This document shows, one piece after another, positions 1 to 9,604 of a stretch of DNA of 64,000 nt. How positions within the stretch are numbered: position 1 is the stretch's first letter; the number at the start of each line of letters is the position of its first letter. The notes beneath the pieces are model-generated. The model ran no database searches, was not told the DNA's origin, and worked only from the letters and a program-made list of their open reading frames with translations. Made by a program: the position numbers and the translations under genes. Source of the stretch: Alkalihalobacillus sp. TS-13 (GTDB taxonomy: Bacteria; Bacillota; Bacilli; Bacillales; Fictibacillaceae); contig NZ_JAHKSI010000001.1 of assembly GCF_019720915.1 (NCBI RefSeq), forward strand, positions 1,984,001-2,048,000, given 5' to 3'.

Positions 1-1063
1 ACTTTTCTTCAAACGTATTGGTTCGATTATTCATTCCTTCTTTATAAGCCCAGTGCGCAGCAATTCCGTATTCTGCGACTCGGTGCATTTCCTCGGTCCG
101 GATCTGTACTTCCAAAGGATCACCTTTTGGACCAATCACAGTTGTATGCAAGGATTGGTACATATTCGCTTTAGGCATTGCAACATAGTCCTTGAATCGT
201 CCAGGCATCGGTTTCCAGCACGTATGGATGATACCAAGGACGGCATAACAATCACGGATGCTATCGACAATGACACGCACAGCAAGTAAGTCATAGATCT
301 CGTTGAACTGCTTATTCTGTTTCGTCATTTTACGATAAATGCTGTAAATATGTTTCGGTCTTCCCCATATATCTGCTTCTATATTCACTTCACTCAATTT
401 GGACTGGATATCTCCAATGACTTCTTGTACATATTGCTCACGTTCGTTCCGCTTCTGTTTCATCAAGTTTACGATTCGATAATATTGCTGCGGGTTCAAA
501 TAACGTAAGGCAACATCTTCAAGTTCCCATTTGATTGTAGAAATACCAAGCCGGTGAGCCAACGGTGCGAATATTTCAAGCGTTTCATTCGCTTTTTGAA
601 TTTGTTTTTCTTTGGGCATATGTTTAAGAGTGCGCATATTATGAAGACGGTCAGCAAGTTTGATGAGGATGCAACGGATATCCTGCGCCATCGCCACAAA
701 CATCTTGCGGTGATTTTCCGCTTGTTGTTCTTCTTTTGATTTGAATTTGATTTTCTTCAGCTTAGTGACTCCATCGACCAACATGGTAACTTCTTCAGTA
801 AAAGCTTCAGTCAGTTCATCCAATGTGACGTCGGTATCTTCGACGACATCATGAAGAAACCCTGCTGCAATCGTAGGTGCATCCATTTCCAGATTGACAA
901 GGATGTCTGCTACTTCAACAGGATGATCAATATAAGGGTCACCCGATTTGCGAAATTGCCCTTCATGAGAATCTCTTGCAAATTCGTACGCCCTTTGTAG
1001 AAAATCTATATCTTCTCTCGGCAAATAAGTTGCCGCTTTGTTCAATACATCTTGTATGGCCAT
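1..1063 (-). CDS. relA: RelA/SpoT (p)ppGpp synthetase/hydrolase, N-terminal part (runs off the left edge)
   Basis: Bifunctional stringent-response enzyme that makes and degrades (p)ppGpp. About 354 residues are visible, starting at an ATG preceded by AGGTGA. The hydrolase domain carries HDVVEDT at residues 71-77, which holds the metal-binding His-Asp pair. The synthetase domain begins at about residue 200 and includes the stretch [15 protein letters not shown]. The C-terminal TGS and ACT domains lie outside the window. The gene is downstream of apt in the same orientation, as in B. subtilis (recJ-apt-relA). A 650-bp gap with a dispersed repeat separates it from apt, so it probably has its own promoter. 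Identity is certain. The gene is truncated only by the window edge. Confidence 0.97.
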   Translation of the reverse strand, partial: MAIQDVLNKAATYLPREDIDFLQRAYEFARDSHEGQFRKSGDPYIDHPVEVADILVNLEMDAPTIAAGFLHDVVEDTDVTLDELTEAFTEEVTMLVDGVTKLKKIKFKSKEEQQAENHRKMFVAMAQDIRCILIKLADRLHNMRTLKHMPKEKQIQKANETLEIFAPLAHRLGISTIKWELEDVALRYLNPQQYYRIVNLMKQKRNEREQYVQEVIGDIQSKLSEVNIEADIWGRPKHIYSIYRKMTKQNKQFNEIYDLLAVRVIVDSIRDCYAVLGIIHTCWKPMPGRFKDYVAMPKANMYQSLHTTVIGPKGDPLEVQIRTEEMHRVAEYGIAAHWAYKEGMNNRTNTFEEK

Positions 1064-1210
1064 GCAATCACCTATCATATGTTGATTGGTATATAAATTC
1101 TATTATCGTTAAAATTTAACTTCCTGTAAAGCGAAAAGAGAAATTTGTCGAATCATTTCTTATGTCAATTTCTTCTATCAGACGACACAGTTATTACATG
1201 TTGATTTTTT

Positions 1211-1591
1211 TCAAAATTCACACCCTTTCCGCGGTCAGACGAAAAGCGGAAGCGACCCGATTAGTCATGTTGGTCACTGGAAAACTGACGAGGAAGCTCG
1301 AACCAAACAAAGACTTGGTTCTGCGTGGGCTCACTCATAGGGTGTCAATCAATGTGTCGACCGCCGCAGGAAGTTTGAAGTGATCCAAGTGACTGGTCGC
1401 TGAGCTAGACATCACTTCATGTATGAGCCCTACCCTAGATCCGCAAGCCTCTTCGCTCACTAACACAGGAGGTGCTGGCTTCGATGTTCACCACACAAGG
1501 TGGTGGCTTTTAGTCGAAGATCCTTAATTCGCTGCGGGGTCTCGCCTGGCTCGCTAGTCCCGCAGGATTGTCGTGAATTTCGTTTAAATCA
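1211..1591 (+). repeat. Dispersed intergenic repeat, family 1, near-full copy
   Basis: About 380 bp, clearly related to the copies at 60769-61138 and (inverted) 53527-53977. It opens with a CCCTTTCCGCGG-type segment and has GATCCAAGTGACTGGTCGC in the middle. Near the end a hairpin pairs CTTCGA with TCGAAG around a CACC/GGTG inner stem. It closes with CCCGCAGGATTGTCG. It has no coding ORF of its own. It fills most of the 1064-1716 gap between relA and apt. I see nothing else there except the apt terminator. Confidence 0.85.
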
Positions 1592-1677
1592 ACATAAAAA
1601 CCTTAAAAAAGACAATCAAATGTTTTCTAAATTTAATGGATTTTCTTTTTTTACTTTACTGTTTCATGTATTAGAAA

Positions 1678-1704
1678 AAACGAGCCCGACAACGAGCCCG
1701 TTCT
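1678..1704 (-). terminator. Probable terminator of apt
   Basis: On the minus strand GGGCTCG, a short loop and CGGGCTC pair with two G-U wobbles, followed by six T residues. On the plus strand it looks like a direct repeat of ACGAGCCCG, so the hairpin depends on the wobbles. It lies about 15 bases beyond the apt stop codon. Confidence 0.6.
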
Positions 1705-1716
1705 ATATTCTCTATC

Positions 1717-2229
1717 TTAATATTGCATCAGTGTAAAAATGTCATACCCATCCAATTTATCTCGACCGTTCAGGTATGTCAGTTCAATCATGAATGCGAT
1801 TCCAACGACTTTGCCTCCTAGCTTTTCAACCAACTGGATCGTTGCTTCGATCGTTCCGCCAGTTGCAAGGAGATCGTCCGTGATCAAAACACGTTGGCCT
1901 GGTTTGATCGCATCCTTATGAATGGTCAATACATCTTTTCCATATTCTTTCCCGTAGTCTACTTTCACCACTTCACGAGGGAGTTTTCCTTCTTTACGAA
2001 TCGGTACGAAACCGACTTCCATTGCATAGGCAACGGGACATCCGACAATGAATCCGCGCGCCTCAGGTCCTACTACAACATCGATCTGCTTTTCTTTTGC
2101 ATATGTAACGATATCGTCCATCGCTTTTTTGTAGACTTCCCCTTCTTGCATCAGGGTCGTGATATCTTTAAAACGGATCCCCTGGTGCGGGAAATCTTCT
2201 ACAACCTCAATATATTGTTTGTAATCCAT
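1717..2229 (-). CDS. apt: Adenine phosphoribosyltransferase
   Basis: Salvages adenine: adenine + PRPP gives AMP + PPi, in the cytoplasm. The 170-residue product has the PRPP-binding loop [13 protein letters not shown] at about residues 114-126 and the family N-terminus ([13 protein letters not shown]). The frame is open further upstream to a TTG at 2250. The ATG at 2229 gives the usual family length and follows a GAGGAGG about 12 bases upstream, so it is preferred. The SD overlaps the end of recJ, which implies translational coupling. Gene order recJ-apt-relA matches B. subtilis. Confidence 0.97.
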   Translation of the reverse strand: MDYKQYIEVVEDFPHQGIRFKDITTLMQEGEVYKKAMDDIVTYAKEKQIDVVVGPEARGFIVGCPVAYAMEVGFVPIRKEGKLPREVVKVDYGKEYGKDVLTIHKDAIKPGQRVLITDDLLATGGTIEATIQLVEKLGGKVVGIAFMIELTYLNGRDKLDGYDIFTLMQY

Positions 2230-2246
2230 CTTTCTAGTAAGCCTCC

Positions 2247-4595
2247 TCAAAGTCGAACAACATCTTTTTCGTTCTCAAAAAAACATCGCTTTAAATCCCG
2301 ATAGGAGGAGTAACATAAGTCATTCTCCAGACTTGCCTGCTCCTGTTTTCTCCTATACATCATCGAATCTGTAAGCGGTCGTTTCATTGGTTGGTCTGAT
2401 ACTATGATAACACCATTGTCTATTGTAACAAATTCGAGTTCAAAAAACACCTCTGACATAAAATAGACAGACTCCATCTTCCAGCCTTTATGGGCTGCCA
2501 ATTCCTTTGCCCGCTTTTTATAGTCGAATCTTCCTTGTTTCTTCAAAAAGGCATAATACCATTTGAAAGAATCTCTTGTCGGGATCGGGTTGAAATAATG
2601 GTCCTCCTCATTATGAAAAACAGTATAGACGCGTTCTGCTGTAGAACCAAGGGATAGCAATTGACCCAATTGTTCTTTATTTGAAGGCAGATCGAGAATG
2701 ATGAGATATTTTCCATTCAGTTCAACGTTATCCATAGTAACACTCTCGGAAATTCGGACTGTATGATCCTTCCAATCATCTAAACGTAACGATTCTATCG
2801 TGCTATCTTTAAAAGAAAGTAGCTGGATCTTGGTTCGGTCAAGCATTTCCAATCGACTCGTAAGATTCTTTATACCACGGTAATCGAATAGCTGCTTTTC
2901 TTTGACCGCAATATCCTGAAGCATCAATTGCGGCTTACGGAAGCCATTCCATTCATTGATTGAAAGTTCACCTACAACTGAAATCGAAGCATTCGGCGTG
3001 ATTTCTTCGAAAACCTCCCCGAAATGAAAGCCAATAACATCCAGATTTGAATGATTTCCCTTGAGTGCTAGCTTCAAGTGCTTTGAATCACTGCCTATTC
3101 TACGAATTTCTTTTAGTTGGCACTGATCGATGAGGAACTTCGGTTTAGGATTTTCAACACCAAACGGCTCTAATGCCTCCAGCTCTTCAATAACATCAAG
3201 GGAGATTTCATCCACTGAACATTGAAGATCGATCGGTGTTATCGGTGAAAAATCTTTTTCTGTAAGCTTTTCTTTCGCCTGTCGATCCAAGCGTTCCCGC
3301 AACTCGTCAAGATATTCTAGCTGAAGAGTCATCCCTGCTGCCATGGGATGTCCACCAAAGTGCGGTAGAATATCACGGCATTCTGATAGATTTTCAAACA
3401 TATCAAAACCGACAATGCTTCGTGCTGATCCTTTTGCAACCCCTTTTTCCAGATCAATACTCAATATGATGGTGGGCCGATAGAATTTCTCAACAATACG
3501 AGAAGCCACAATACCGATCACACCAGGGTTCCAACCTTCTTTCGCGATGACCAGAACCGAATTACCTTCAGGTGGATATTCGGTTTCAACGATTTCAACC
3601 GCTTCTTTTGTAATGCTATTGACAAGACTTTGTCTTTCCTTATTCATTGCATCGATTTCCTTAGCAATCATTTCGGCTTGTTCAGCATCGGAAGTCGTAA
3701 ACAGATCAACGGCAGGATCAGCAGAATCCAAGCGACCAGCCGCATTGACATGTGGACCAACGCCGAATCCAATGTGTTCAGATGTGAGTTGCTTACCTTC
3801 TAATCCACATACCTTCAATAAAGCTTGCAGTCCTGGCTTAGGAGTTATTTCAAGTTTCTTGATCCCTATTTTGACAAGCAGTCGATTTTCATCCACCAGG
3901 GGAACTAGATCGGCTACCGTTCCAATACAAGCAATATCAAGCAAATGGGTCGGTGTTTCACCTAGAAGTGCATGGGAAACTTTGATCGCAACACCAACCC
4001 CTGCCAGTCCTTTGAATGGATATGGACATCCAGGTTTTTTCGGATTGATCGTCGCAAAGGCATCAGGAAGCTCTGGCTGGGGTTCATGATGATCCGTTAT
4101 GATGAGATCAAGACCTATTTCCTTTGCAACTTCAGCTTCATGGATCGCTGAAATACCTGTATCTACTGTCACAATTAACGAATATCCTTGCTCTTTCGCC
4201 CATCTGAATGCAGATTCATTCGGACCATAGCCTTCTGTGAACCGATTAGGAATATAATAGTCGAAATCGGCACCAAGCTCCCGTAATGTATAGACCATAA
4301 CGGAGGTACTACTAACTCCATCAGCGTCATAATCCCCAAATATCAATATTTTTTCTTCTCCTGCGATCGCTTTTTTGATTCGATCAACAGCTGAATCCAT
4401 TCCATCCAGCAGGAAAGGGTCATGGAAATCAACATTTTCAATATGTAAAAAGTTCGTAACTTCATCTATTCTTTTCTTACCTCTATTAACAAGCAAACCC
4501 GCTACGAGCGGTGATAGACCTAGGACGTTCACCAATTCATCCCTGTTTGATTGGTCTACTTCTGTGAGACTCCATCGTGTCCTCGAATTCAACAT
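2247..4595 (-). CDS. recJ: Single-stranded-DNA-specific exonuclease RecJ
   Basis: 5'-3' single-strand exonuclease acting in recombination and repair. 782 residues from the ATG at 4595, which has AGAGGTGG seven bases upstream. The frame stays open 14 codons further but without an SD. The DHH phosphoesterase motifs are visible: DYDADG at 88-93 and TDHH ending at about 170. The DHHA1 signature GGHPMAAGM lies near residue 415. The C-terminal 200 residues are the Bacillus-type extension. The length is close to that of B. subtilis RecJ (YrvE). The stop codon overlaps the ribosome-binding region of apt. Confidence 0.97.
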   Translation of the reverse strand: MLNSRTRWSLTEVDQSNRDELVNVLGLSPLVAGLLVNRGKKRIDEVTNFLHIENVDFHDPFLLDGMDSAVDRIKKAIAGEEKILIFGDYDADGVSSTSVMVYTLRELGADFDYYIPNRFTEGYGPNESAFRWAKEQGYSLIVTVDTGISAIHEAEVAKEIGLDLIITDHHEPQPELPDAFATINPKKPGCPYPFKGLAGVGVAIKVSHALLGETPTHLLDIACIGTVADLVPLVDENRLLVKIGIKKLEITPKPGLQALLKVCGLEGKQLTSEHIGFGVGPHVNAAGRLDSADPAVDLFTTSDAEQAEMIAKEIDAMNKERQSLVNSITKEAVEIVETEYPPEGNSVLVIAKEGWNPGVIGIVASRIVEKFYRPTIILSIDLEKGVAKGSARSIVGFDMFENLSECRDILPHFGGHPMAAGMTLQLEYLDELRERLDRQAKEKLTEKDFSPITPIDLQCSVDEISLDVIEELEALEPFGVENPKPKFLIDQCQLKEIRRIGSDSKHLKLALKGNHSNLDVIGFHFGEVFEEITPNASISVVGELSINEWNGFRKPQLMLQDIAVKEKQLFDYRGIKNLTSRLEMLDRTKIQLLSFKDSTIESLRLDDWKDHTVRISESVTMDNVELNGKYLIILDLPSNKEQLGQLLSLGSTAERVYTVFHNEEDHYFNPIPTRDSFKWYYAFLKKQGRFDYKKRAKELAAHKGWKMESVYFMSEVFFELEFVTIDNGVIIVSDQPMKRPLTDSMMYRRKQEQASLENDLCYSSYRDLKRCFFENEKDVVRL

Positions 4596-4660
4596 AAAAC
4601 CACCTCTTAACTCACTCATTATACAAGAGTGTTTCAAGAGGTGGCAAATCGTAATTTATA

Positions 4661-5005
4661 CTATGAAGTTGAGCGATCGGAAGCATTTGTTGACTTGGCA
4701 GTATTCTTATTTGATACACGATCATTTTCAGCATTTTCGATTGAACTTCTATGATTGCCTTTCAACTGGCGGGTCTCTTTACGAAGTGTTCGTAATTCTT
4801 TTTTCATGGAGAAGAACCTGGCTGAACCTGCAACACCAACAGCAAGTGCTCCTAACATTGTTGAGCCTAGTATGACAAGAACGAGTGGCCATTGTGCCGT
4901 TCCGAATAAATAATCTACTTCTACTGCCTCTACATTTATGACAGCGAAAACCGCGATAATGATTGCAAAGAGCAATCCGATGATGAAGCTCCATTCTCTT
5001 CTCAA
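4661..5005 (-). CDS. LapA-domain small membrane protein (YrvD-like)
   Basis: 114 residues with two hydrophobic segments (about 6-26 and 40-65) followed by a charged, Lys/Arg-rich cytoplasmic tail with coiled-coil character (KKELRTLRKETRQLKG). This is the LapA/DUF1049 pattern. The position between recJ and secDF matches yrvD of B. subtilis. The start is a TTG at 5005. It overlaps the stop of the upstream CDF gene (TTGA), with GGATGGTGAG as SD. The molecular function in Gram-positives is unknown, since LapA is linked to lipopolysaccharide assembly only in Gram-negatives. Confidence 0.8.
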   Translation of the reverse strand: MRREWSFIIGLLFAIIIAVFAVINVEAVEVDYLFGTAQWPLVLVILGSTMLGALAVGVAGSARFFSMKKELRTLRKETRQLKGNHRSSIENAENDRVSNKNTAKSTNASDRSTS

Positions 5006-5919
5006 GTTGACTCACCATCCTTCTCTTCATTGTAAGGATTAATATGAACGAAAACGTCTCGCACCAATGATTGTTCAATCAACCGCCTCTTCACTTCTTT
5101 TCCAATGTCATGACCACGTTGAACAGAAATCTCTGGATCTACCGCAATTTTTATATCAATGATGACATAATAGCCATGTTCCCTGGCGAAAAACTCATCT
5201 AGGTTCATGACACCTTCAACGCTTTCAACGATTTCCTTCATTTCCACCGTGTCTTCCTCATGGAGAACATGATCCATCGTATTATGAATGGACTCTGCTC
5301 CAAGTTTCCAAGCTATCCGTAAAACAAGAAGCGAGACAGCTAATCCTGCAATCGGATCCCCATACTCAAGCCAATCAATCCCTAGCTTACCACCAAGGAC
5401 AGCCGCACCGATACCGATCAGCGCTGCTATTGAGGAATAGACATCGGATCGATGCTCATATGCATTCGTAATAACCGCATCACTTTTAATTCTTTTACCC
5501 AAACGATACTTATATTGAAACATCAGCTCTTTTGCAATGATGGAGAAAACGACAGCATAAACAGCCCAGATCTTTGGCGCTTCTATCGGATGAAAGAAAG
5601 ACTCTACAGAGGAATAACCGATTTCAAGTCCAACAATGAATAAAAGGACTGCCACGATGATCGCTGCAATTGATTCTGCCTTTCCATGCCCATAAGGATG
5701 ATCACGGTCAGGAGGGAGCTTTGCAGCCCTTAAGCCTAACAACACTGCAAATGAGCCAGCAACATCAGAAGCTGAATGTACAGCATCAGCAATCAAAGCC
5801 CGGCTGTTCGAAATGAACCCGACGACACCTTTAATAATGGCAAGTACGAGATTTCCAATGATGCCTACCCATGCTGCGAATTCCCCTTGTTTGAACCGTT
5901 CTTCGTTCTGGTTGTCCAA
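5002..5919 (-). CDS. Cation diffusion facilitator (CDF) family efflux transporter
   Basis: Proton-coupled export of a divalent metal (Zn, Mn or Fe class). It has about six membrane segments in residues 15-210. Metal-site motifs are HSASD in TM2, DHPYGHGK in the cytoplasmic loop and EHRSD in TM5. The last has Glu where many Zn transporters have the first His of HxxxD, so the metal cannot be assigned. It ends in a cytoplasmic dimerisation domain. The annotated start is TTG 5919, placed 8 bases after GGAG. TTG 5922 and GTG 5928 are alternatives. It forms an operon with the yrvD-like gene through a four-base overlap. Confidence 0.9.
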   Translation of the reverse strand: MDNQNEERFKQGEFAAWVGIIGNLVLAIIKGVVGFISNSRALIADAVHSASDVAGSFAVLLGLRAAKLPPDRDHPYGHGKAESIAAIIVAVLLFIVGLEIGYSSVESFFHPIEAPKIWAVYAVVFSIIAKELMFQYKYRLGKRIKSDAVITNAYEHRSDVYSSIAALIGIGAAVLGGKLGIDWLEYGDPIAGLAVSLLVLRIAWKLGAESIHNTMDHVLHEEDTVEMKEIVESVEGVMNLDEFFAREHGYYVIIDIKIAVDPEISVQRGHDIGKEVKRRLIEQSLVRDVFVHINPYNEEKDGEST

Positions 5920-6007
5920 CAAAACCACTCCAAACTAACAATCTCCATAATAACTTACGCTACAGTCTTTGTTTTTAATCATTAGACTCTATTCATTGTT
6001 GATTTCT

Positions 6008-6216
6008 ACGAAATTCACTCCCTTTCCGCGGGCAAACGAAAAGAGGAAGCGACCTGCTTAGTCACGTAGGTCACTGGAAAACTGACGAGGAGGCTGTGGT
6101 CGCCGCAGGAGGTTTGATGTGATCCAAGTGACTGGTCGCTGAGCTAGACAGCGCCTTCAGGGTCTCACCTGGCTCGCTTTTCCCGCAGGAGTGTCGCAAA
6201 TTTCGCTGGAAATCAA
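6008..6216 (+). repeat. Family 1 dispersed repeat, internally deleted copy
   Basis: Matches the ends and the CCAAGTGACTGGTCGCTGAG core of the full copies. It lacks the middle segment with the long TCGAAG hairpin, so it is only about 210 bp. It occupies the 5929-6289 gap between secDF and the CDF gene, together with the secDF terminator. Confidence 0.8.
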
Positions 6217-6252
6217 TAACAGAACTTACAATAACAGAACTAAAAAAGTAAG

Positions 6253-6283
6253 AAAAGGTTGACCGGCAATGGGTCAACCTTTT
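6253..6283 (-). terminator. secDF terminator
   Basis: A perfect 12-bp inverted repeat (AAAAGGTTGACC / GGTCAACCTTTT, 6253-6264 and 6272-6283) starts 6 bases after the secDF stop. It ends in a T-run on the minus strand. Confidence 0.88.
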
Positions 6284-6289
6284 ATCCAA

Positions 6290-8542
6290 TTAATCCGCTG
6301 ATTGAGCAGGTTTCACACGTTTTTTTTGTAGTTGTTTTCCTTTCAAAACCAACCATATCTGTGCTGCGATGAAGAGGGAAGAATACGTACCTGCGACCAA
6401 TCCGATCAGCAAAGCAAATGAGAAATTCGTAATCGCAGGGCTTCCAAAGATCATCAATGCTAAAGCTGCAAAGACCGTACTTAGGACTGTATTGATAGAA
6501 CGTCCGAAGGTCTGAACAAGACTGACATTTACGATCCTTGATAAATCAGCGAATGTCTTCACTTTGCCAAACTTCATGTTTTCCCTGATCCTGTCAAACG
6601 TAACGATCGTATCATTGATCGAGTACCCGACTATCGTCAGTACAGCAGCTATGAATGGCAGATCCACCTCAAGCCGTAACAGACTGAATAAAGCGATGAT
6701 GAAGAATGCATCATGTAGTAATGCGATAATTGAGGACAGGGCCATCAACCACTCGAAACGGATCGTTACGTAAATGATAATTCCGATCGATGCAATTGCA
6801 ATAGCATACAAGGCGTTCTTTGCGAGTTCCCGTCCAACAGTTGGATCGACCGTACTTACATTCGGTTCTTGTCCATATTTATCGTCATAAAAAGATTTTA
6901 ACTCAGCGATATCATTTTGGCCAAGAACCCCAACATAACGCGCAACAGCAATATTTTGGTTTTCGCCAGAAATGATCACTTCTTCTGCTTCCATACCTAG
7001 AGATTCAAGTTCATCTTCAACCATTCCCTGGTCAAGTTTTTCATCAGCTGTGATTTCCACACGACTTCCACTTTCAAAATCGATGCCCAAGTTCAATTGG
7101 AATATTACAAGCGACAAGAGTCCGAGTCCAATCAGTACACCGGACAATGTGAAAAATTTCTTGCGATGCTTTACAAAATCAATGTTTTTGAACTTGTTCT
7201 TGGAGATATCAAGACGATCCGTATCATCCAAATCACTAATTTGATCCTTTTTGACACCGAACAACCCAAACTTCTTGTTCAGGATTCGGCTGTTTACCCA
7301 TAATCCGAGTAATAACCTTGATCCATACACAGCTGTCAAAAAGCTGGTCAAAATACTTATGATTAATACAAGGGCGAATCCTTTTACCGCACTAGTACCG
7401 AATATGAACAAGACCGTTGCAGCAAGTATAGTCGTGATGTTCGCATCAAGAATCGTCGATAAAGAGCGTTTATTTCCTGCTTTGAAGGCAGACATGACCG
7501 ACTTCCCTGCACGAAGCTCTTCCTTGATCCGTTCATAGGTGATGATGTTGGCATCGACTGCCATACCAACCCCTAAAATAAGTGCTGCAATCCCAGGGAG
7601 TGTCAACACACCTTCCATCCACTCGAAAATAAGCAGGATTAGGTAAATGTACGTAGTTAAAGTGACAACTGCGATGATTCCTGGAACACGATAATAGAAG
7701 ATCATGAACAAGAAGATGAACGCAATCCCGATTAACCCAGCGGTAACCGTTTTATCAAGGGAGTCCTGTCCAAACTTCGCACCGACTGAAGTCGAATAGA
7801 CCTCTTTCAATTTCACCGGAAGGGATCCAGCGTTCAAAAGATCCACCAAATTTTGTGCTTCTTCAACAGAGTCTATTCCTGTAATGGTTGCTTGTTTTGA
7901 ATTAATGACTTCCGTTACACTAGGAGCGGAAATGTATTTCGGTTCACCAGAAGCGCTTCCTTCCTTTTTCACCTCTTCCTTGAAGGAATCCTTCCCTTCT
8001 TCAAAATCAAGCCAAATAGCAAGACGGTTGTCCGGCGCTCCTCTCTGCATGATTTCCCTAGTAACTTGTCCGAATTTATCCCCGTCTTTTAATCCCAAAG
8101 CTACGATAGGCTGATTCGACTGTTGAGCAAACTCTACCTTTGCTCCGCCTTCTTTAAGATCAGAGCCATTCAACATGACTTTATCATCTACGTCACGGAA
8201 GGTTAACTCCGCTTGTGTAGATAACAGTTCCCGTGCCTTATTTTGATCATCGACCCCAGCTAGCTGTACCCTTATTCGTTCGCCTTCAATCTGGATGTTA
8301 GGCTCAGAAACTCCGAGTACGTTTACCCTTTCATTGAGGGCACTAACCGTATTATTCAGTAATTCCTTATCTACCTTTTGACCTTCATTTGTAGGTTCGA
8401 CATCATACAGAACCTCGAATCCACCTTGTAGATCAAGACCGAGTTTAATGTCCTGGACGATGTCCTTTGTCGTCCCCCCGATTGTTCCAGCTATCAAGAT
8501 GACAAGCAAGAAAAAGGCGACGATCCGTCCTCTTTTTACCAT
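6290..8542 (-). CDS. secDF: Fused protein translocase subunit SecDF
   Basis: Membrane component that uses the proton gradient to pull secreted proteins out of SecYEG. 750 residues with SecD and SecF joined in one chain, as in Bacillus. The SecD half has DLQGGFEVLYDV after TM1, a large extracytoplasmic region and five further TMs (about 260-430). The SecF half begins at about residue 445 and has its own six TMs. SD is GGGGAGGAA before the ATG. A strong terminator follows. comN, encoding a ComE-mRNA regulator, lies just upstream as in B. subtilis. Confidence 0.97.
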   Translation of the reverse strand: MVKRGRIVAFFLLVILIAGTIGGTTKDIVQDIKLGLDLQGGFEVLYDVEPTNEGQKVDKELLNNTVSALNERVNVLGVSEPNIQIEGERIRVQLAGVDDQNKARELLSTQAELTFRDVDDKVMLNGSDLKEGGAKVEFAQQSNQPIVALGLKDGDKFGQVTREIMQRGAPDNRLAIWLDFEEGKDSFKEEVKKEGSASGEPKYISAPSVTEVINSKQATITGIDSVEEAQNLVDLLNAGSLPVKLKEVYSTSVGAKFGQDSLDKTVTAGLIGIAFIFLFMIFYYRVPGIIAVVTLTTYIYLILLIFEWMEGVLTLPGIAALILGVGMAVDANIITYERIKEELRAGKSVMSAFKAGNKRSLSTILDANITTILAATVLFIFGTSAVKGFALVLIISILTSFLTAVYGSRLLLGLWVNSRILNKKFGLFGVKKDQISDLDDTDRLDISKNKFKNIDFVKHRKKFFTLSGVLIGLGLLSLVIFQLNLGIDFESGSRVEITADEKLDQGMVEDELESLGMEAEEVIISGENQNIAVARYVGVLGQNDIAELKSFYDDKYGQEPNVSTVDPTVGRELAKNALYAIAIASIGIIIYVTIRFEWLMALSSIIALLHDAFFIIALFSLLRLEVDLPFIAAVLTIVGYSINDTIVTFDRIRENMKFGKVKTFADLSRIVNVSLVQTFGRSINTVLSTVFAALALMIFGSPAITNFSFALLIGLVAGTYSSLFIAAQIWLVLKGKQLQKKRVKPAQSAD

Positions 8543-8638
8543 ATGTAAATTCCTCCCCTTATGCCGACAATCTGGATGCCCGTCCTTATGTTATGTAATG
8601 ACAATACATCCTATTATATCCATCGGATGAATTGTGTG

Positions 8639-8935
8639 TCAATTTTCCTTCAGCGTGTCTAATTCGTACCAGTTATCATCAGTAACCGCTTGTATAGTCA
8701 ACCAATTCATGAAATCATTCGTTGATAGGGTCAAAATTTTATTGACGACTTGGTGGATCATCCACTCTTCATCCTTCGTCTTTTTTGTACGTGAAAGGAT
8801 GCATTTCCAGATTTCTTCTTCTGTCACGCTCTCATACCCCATGAAGTGCATTTCTTCCTTTTTACTGACCAATGCAGGCAGTACTTTCGGAAACCAGTCT
8901 TCAAGCACCATCGTTTCACTACTTGCTTCACACAT
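8639..8935 (-). CDS. comN: Post-transcriptional regulator ComN-like
   Basis: 98 residues, no membrane segment, mixed charged helices with several Trp residues (DWFP, DEEWMIHQVV, NWLTIQAVTDDNWYELD). It matches the small ComN/YrzD family. In B. subtilis this family controls comER/comE expression after transcription and is encoded upstream of secDF. Start ATG with AGGAGG 10 bases upstream. The assignment rests on the sequence pattern and the conserved neighbour secDF. The function here is inferred. Confidence 0.8.
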   Translation of the reverse strand: MCEASSETMVLEDWFPKVLPALVSKKEEMHFMGYESVTEEEIWKCILSRTKKTKDEEWMIHQVVNKILTLSTNDFMNWLTIQAVTDDNWYELDTLKEN

Positions 8936-8984
8936 GAATCATCTTCCTCCTTTTAAAGAAATGGTTCGTTCAACAATCTACTTT

Positions 8985-9470
8985 TTAGAAAATCGAATAC
9001 ATTGCGATTCCAACCCCGAATCCAGCTATTAAAACACCTGTTACTACAGCAAGGAAAGCATAATGGAAACGGATGTTGAATAATGCCGCCGCTACACAGG
9101 CGCTGTATGCACCAGTCGTAGGAAGTGGTACGGCTGTAAACAAGATCAAGCCGATAGCACCAAACCGCTCAACGTTTTTACTGTTCTTTAATGTGCGTTC
9201 ATATAACCAGTCATAAAAACGCTTATACCAGCGATACCGCATTAGAAATGTACTCAATGGACGAAACAGGATCAACAATGGGACAATCGGCAGTAAATTG
9301 CCAAGAATCGCAAGGCCTACTGCTGGCCAAAAATCAAATCCAAAACCATATGCAAGTGGAATACCTCCACGTAATTCTAAAATCGGCATTGCAGAAACAA
9401 TTACGACGATTACTTCATTCGGCAGAAAACTGAGATTCTCTACCAAGAACTGCTTAATATCTTCTTTCAA
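8985..9470 (-). CDS. Small multidrug export-type membrane protein (COG2426)
   Basis: 161 residues with four to five hydrophobic helices. It carries the family's re-entrant-type motifs PILELRGGIPLAYGFG near residue 30 and FTAVPLPTTGAYSAC near residue 112. Both are typical of the putative small multidrug export family PF06695. Substrate and direction of transport are not known. It is divergent from spoVB, with only 134 bases between the two start codons. Family membership is clear, the export role is not. Confidence 0.85.
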   Translation of the reverse strand: MKEDIKQFLVENLSFLPNEVIVVIVSAMPILELRGGIPLAYGFGFDFWPAVGLAILGNLLPIVPLLILFRPLSTFLMRYRWYKRFYDWLYERTLKNSKNVERFGAIGLILFTAVPLPTTGAYSACVAAALFNIRFHYAFLAVVTGVLIAGFGVGIAMYSIF

Positions 9471-9604
9471 TGTCTACACCTCAAATATTTATACTTGTCA
9501 TGCTTGGCCTACTTTTCTGCATATACATGAAAAAGAAAGCGTGTTTCCTTCAAAATGAACCGTTATGTACAAAGTATGCAGTAAAAGAAGGCAGGGGCGA
9601 ATTC

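Noticed and set aside
1162-1383. Plus-strand ORF of 73 codons between relA and apt
   Set aside because: It lies in a family 1 repeat and breaks in the other copies.
6071-6289. Minus-strand ORF of 72 codons behind secDF
   Set aside because: It lies over a family 1 repeat and the secDF terminator, with no homologous motif.
9471-9604. SigmaE promoter of spoVB
   Set aside because: A CATATACA box is present, but no -35 at the correct distance could be found.
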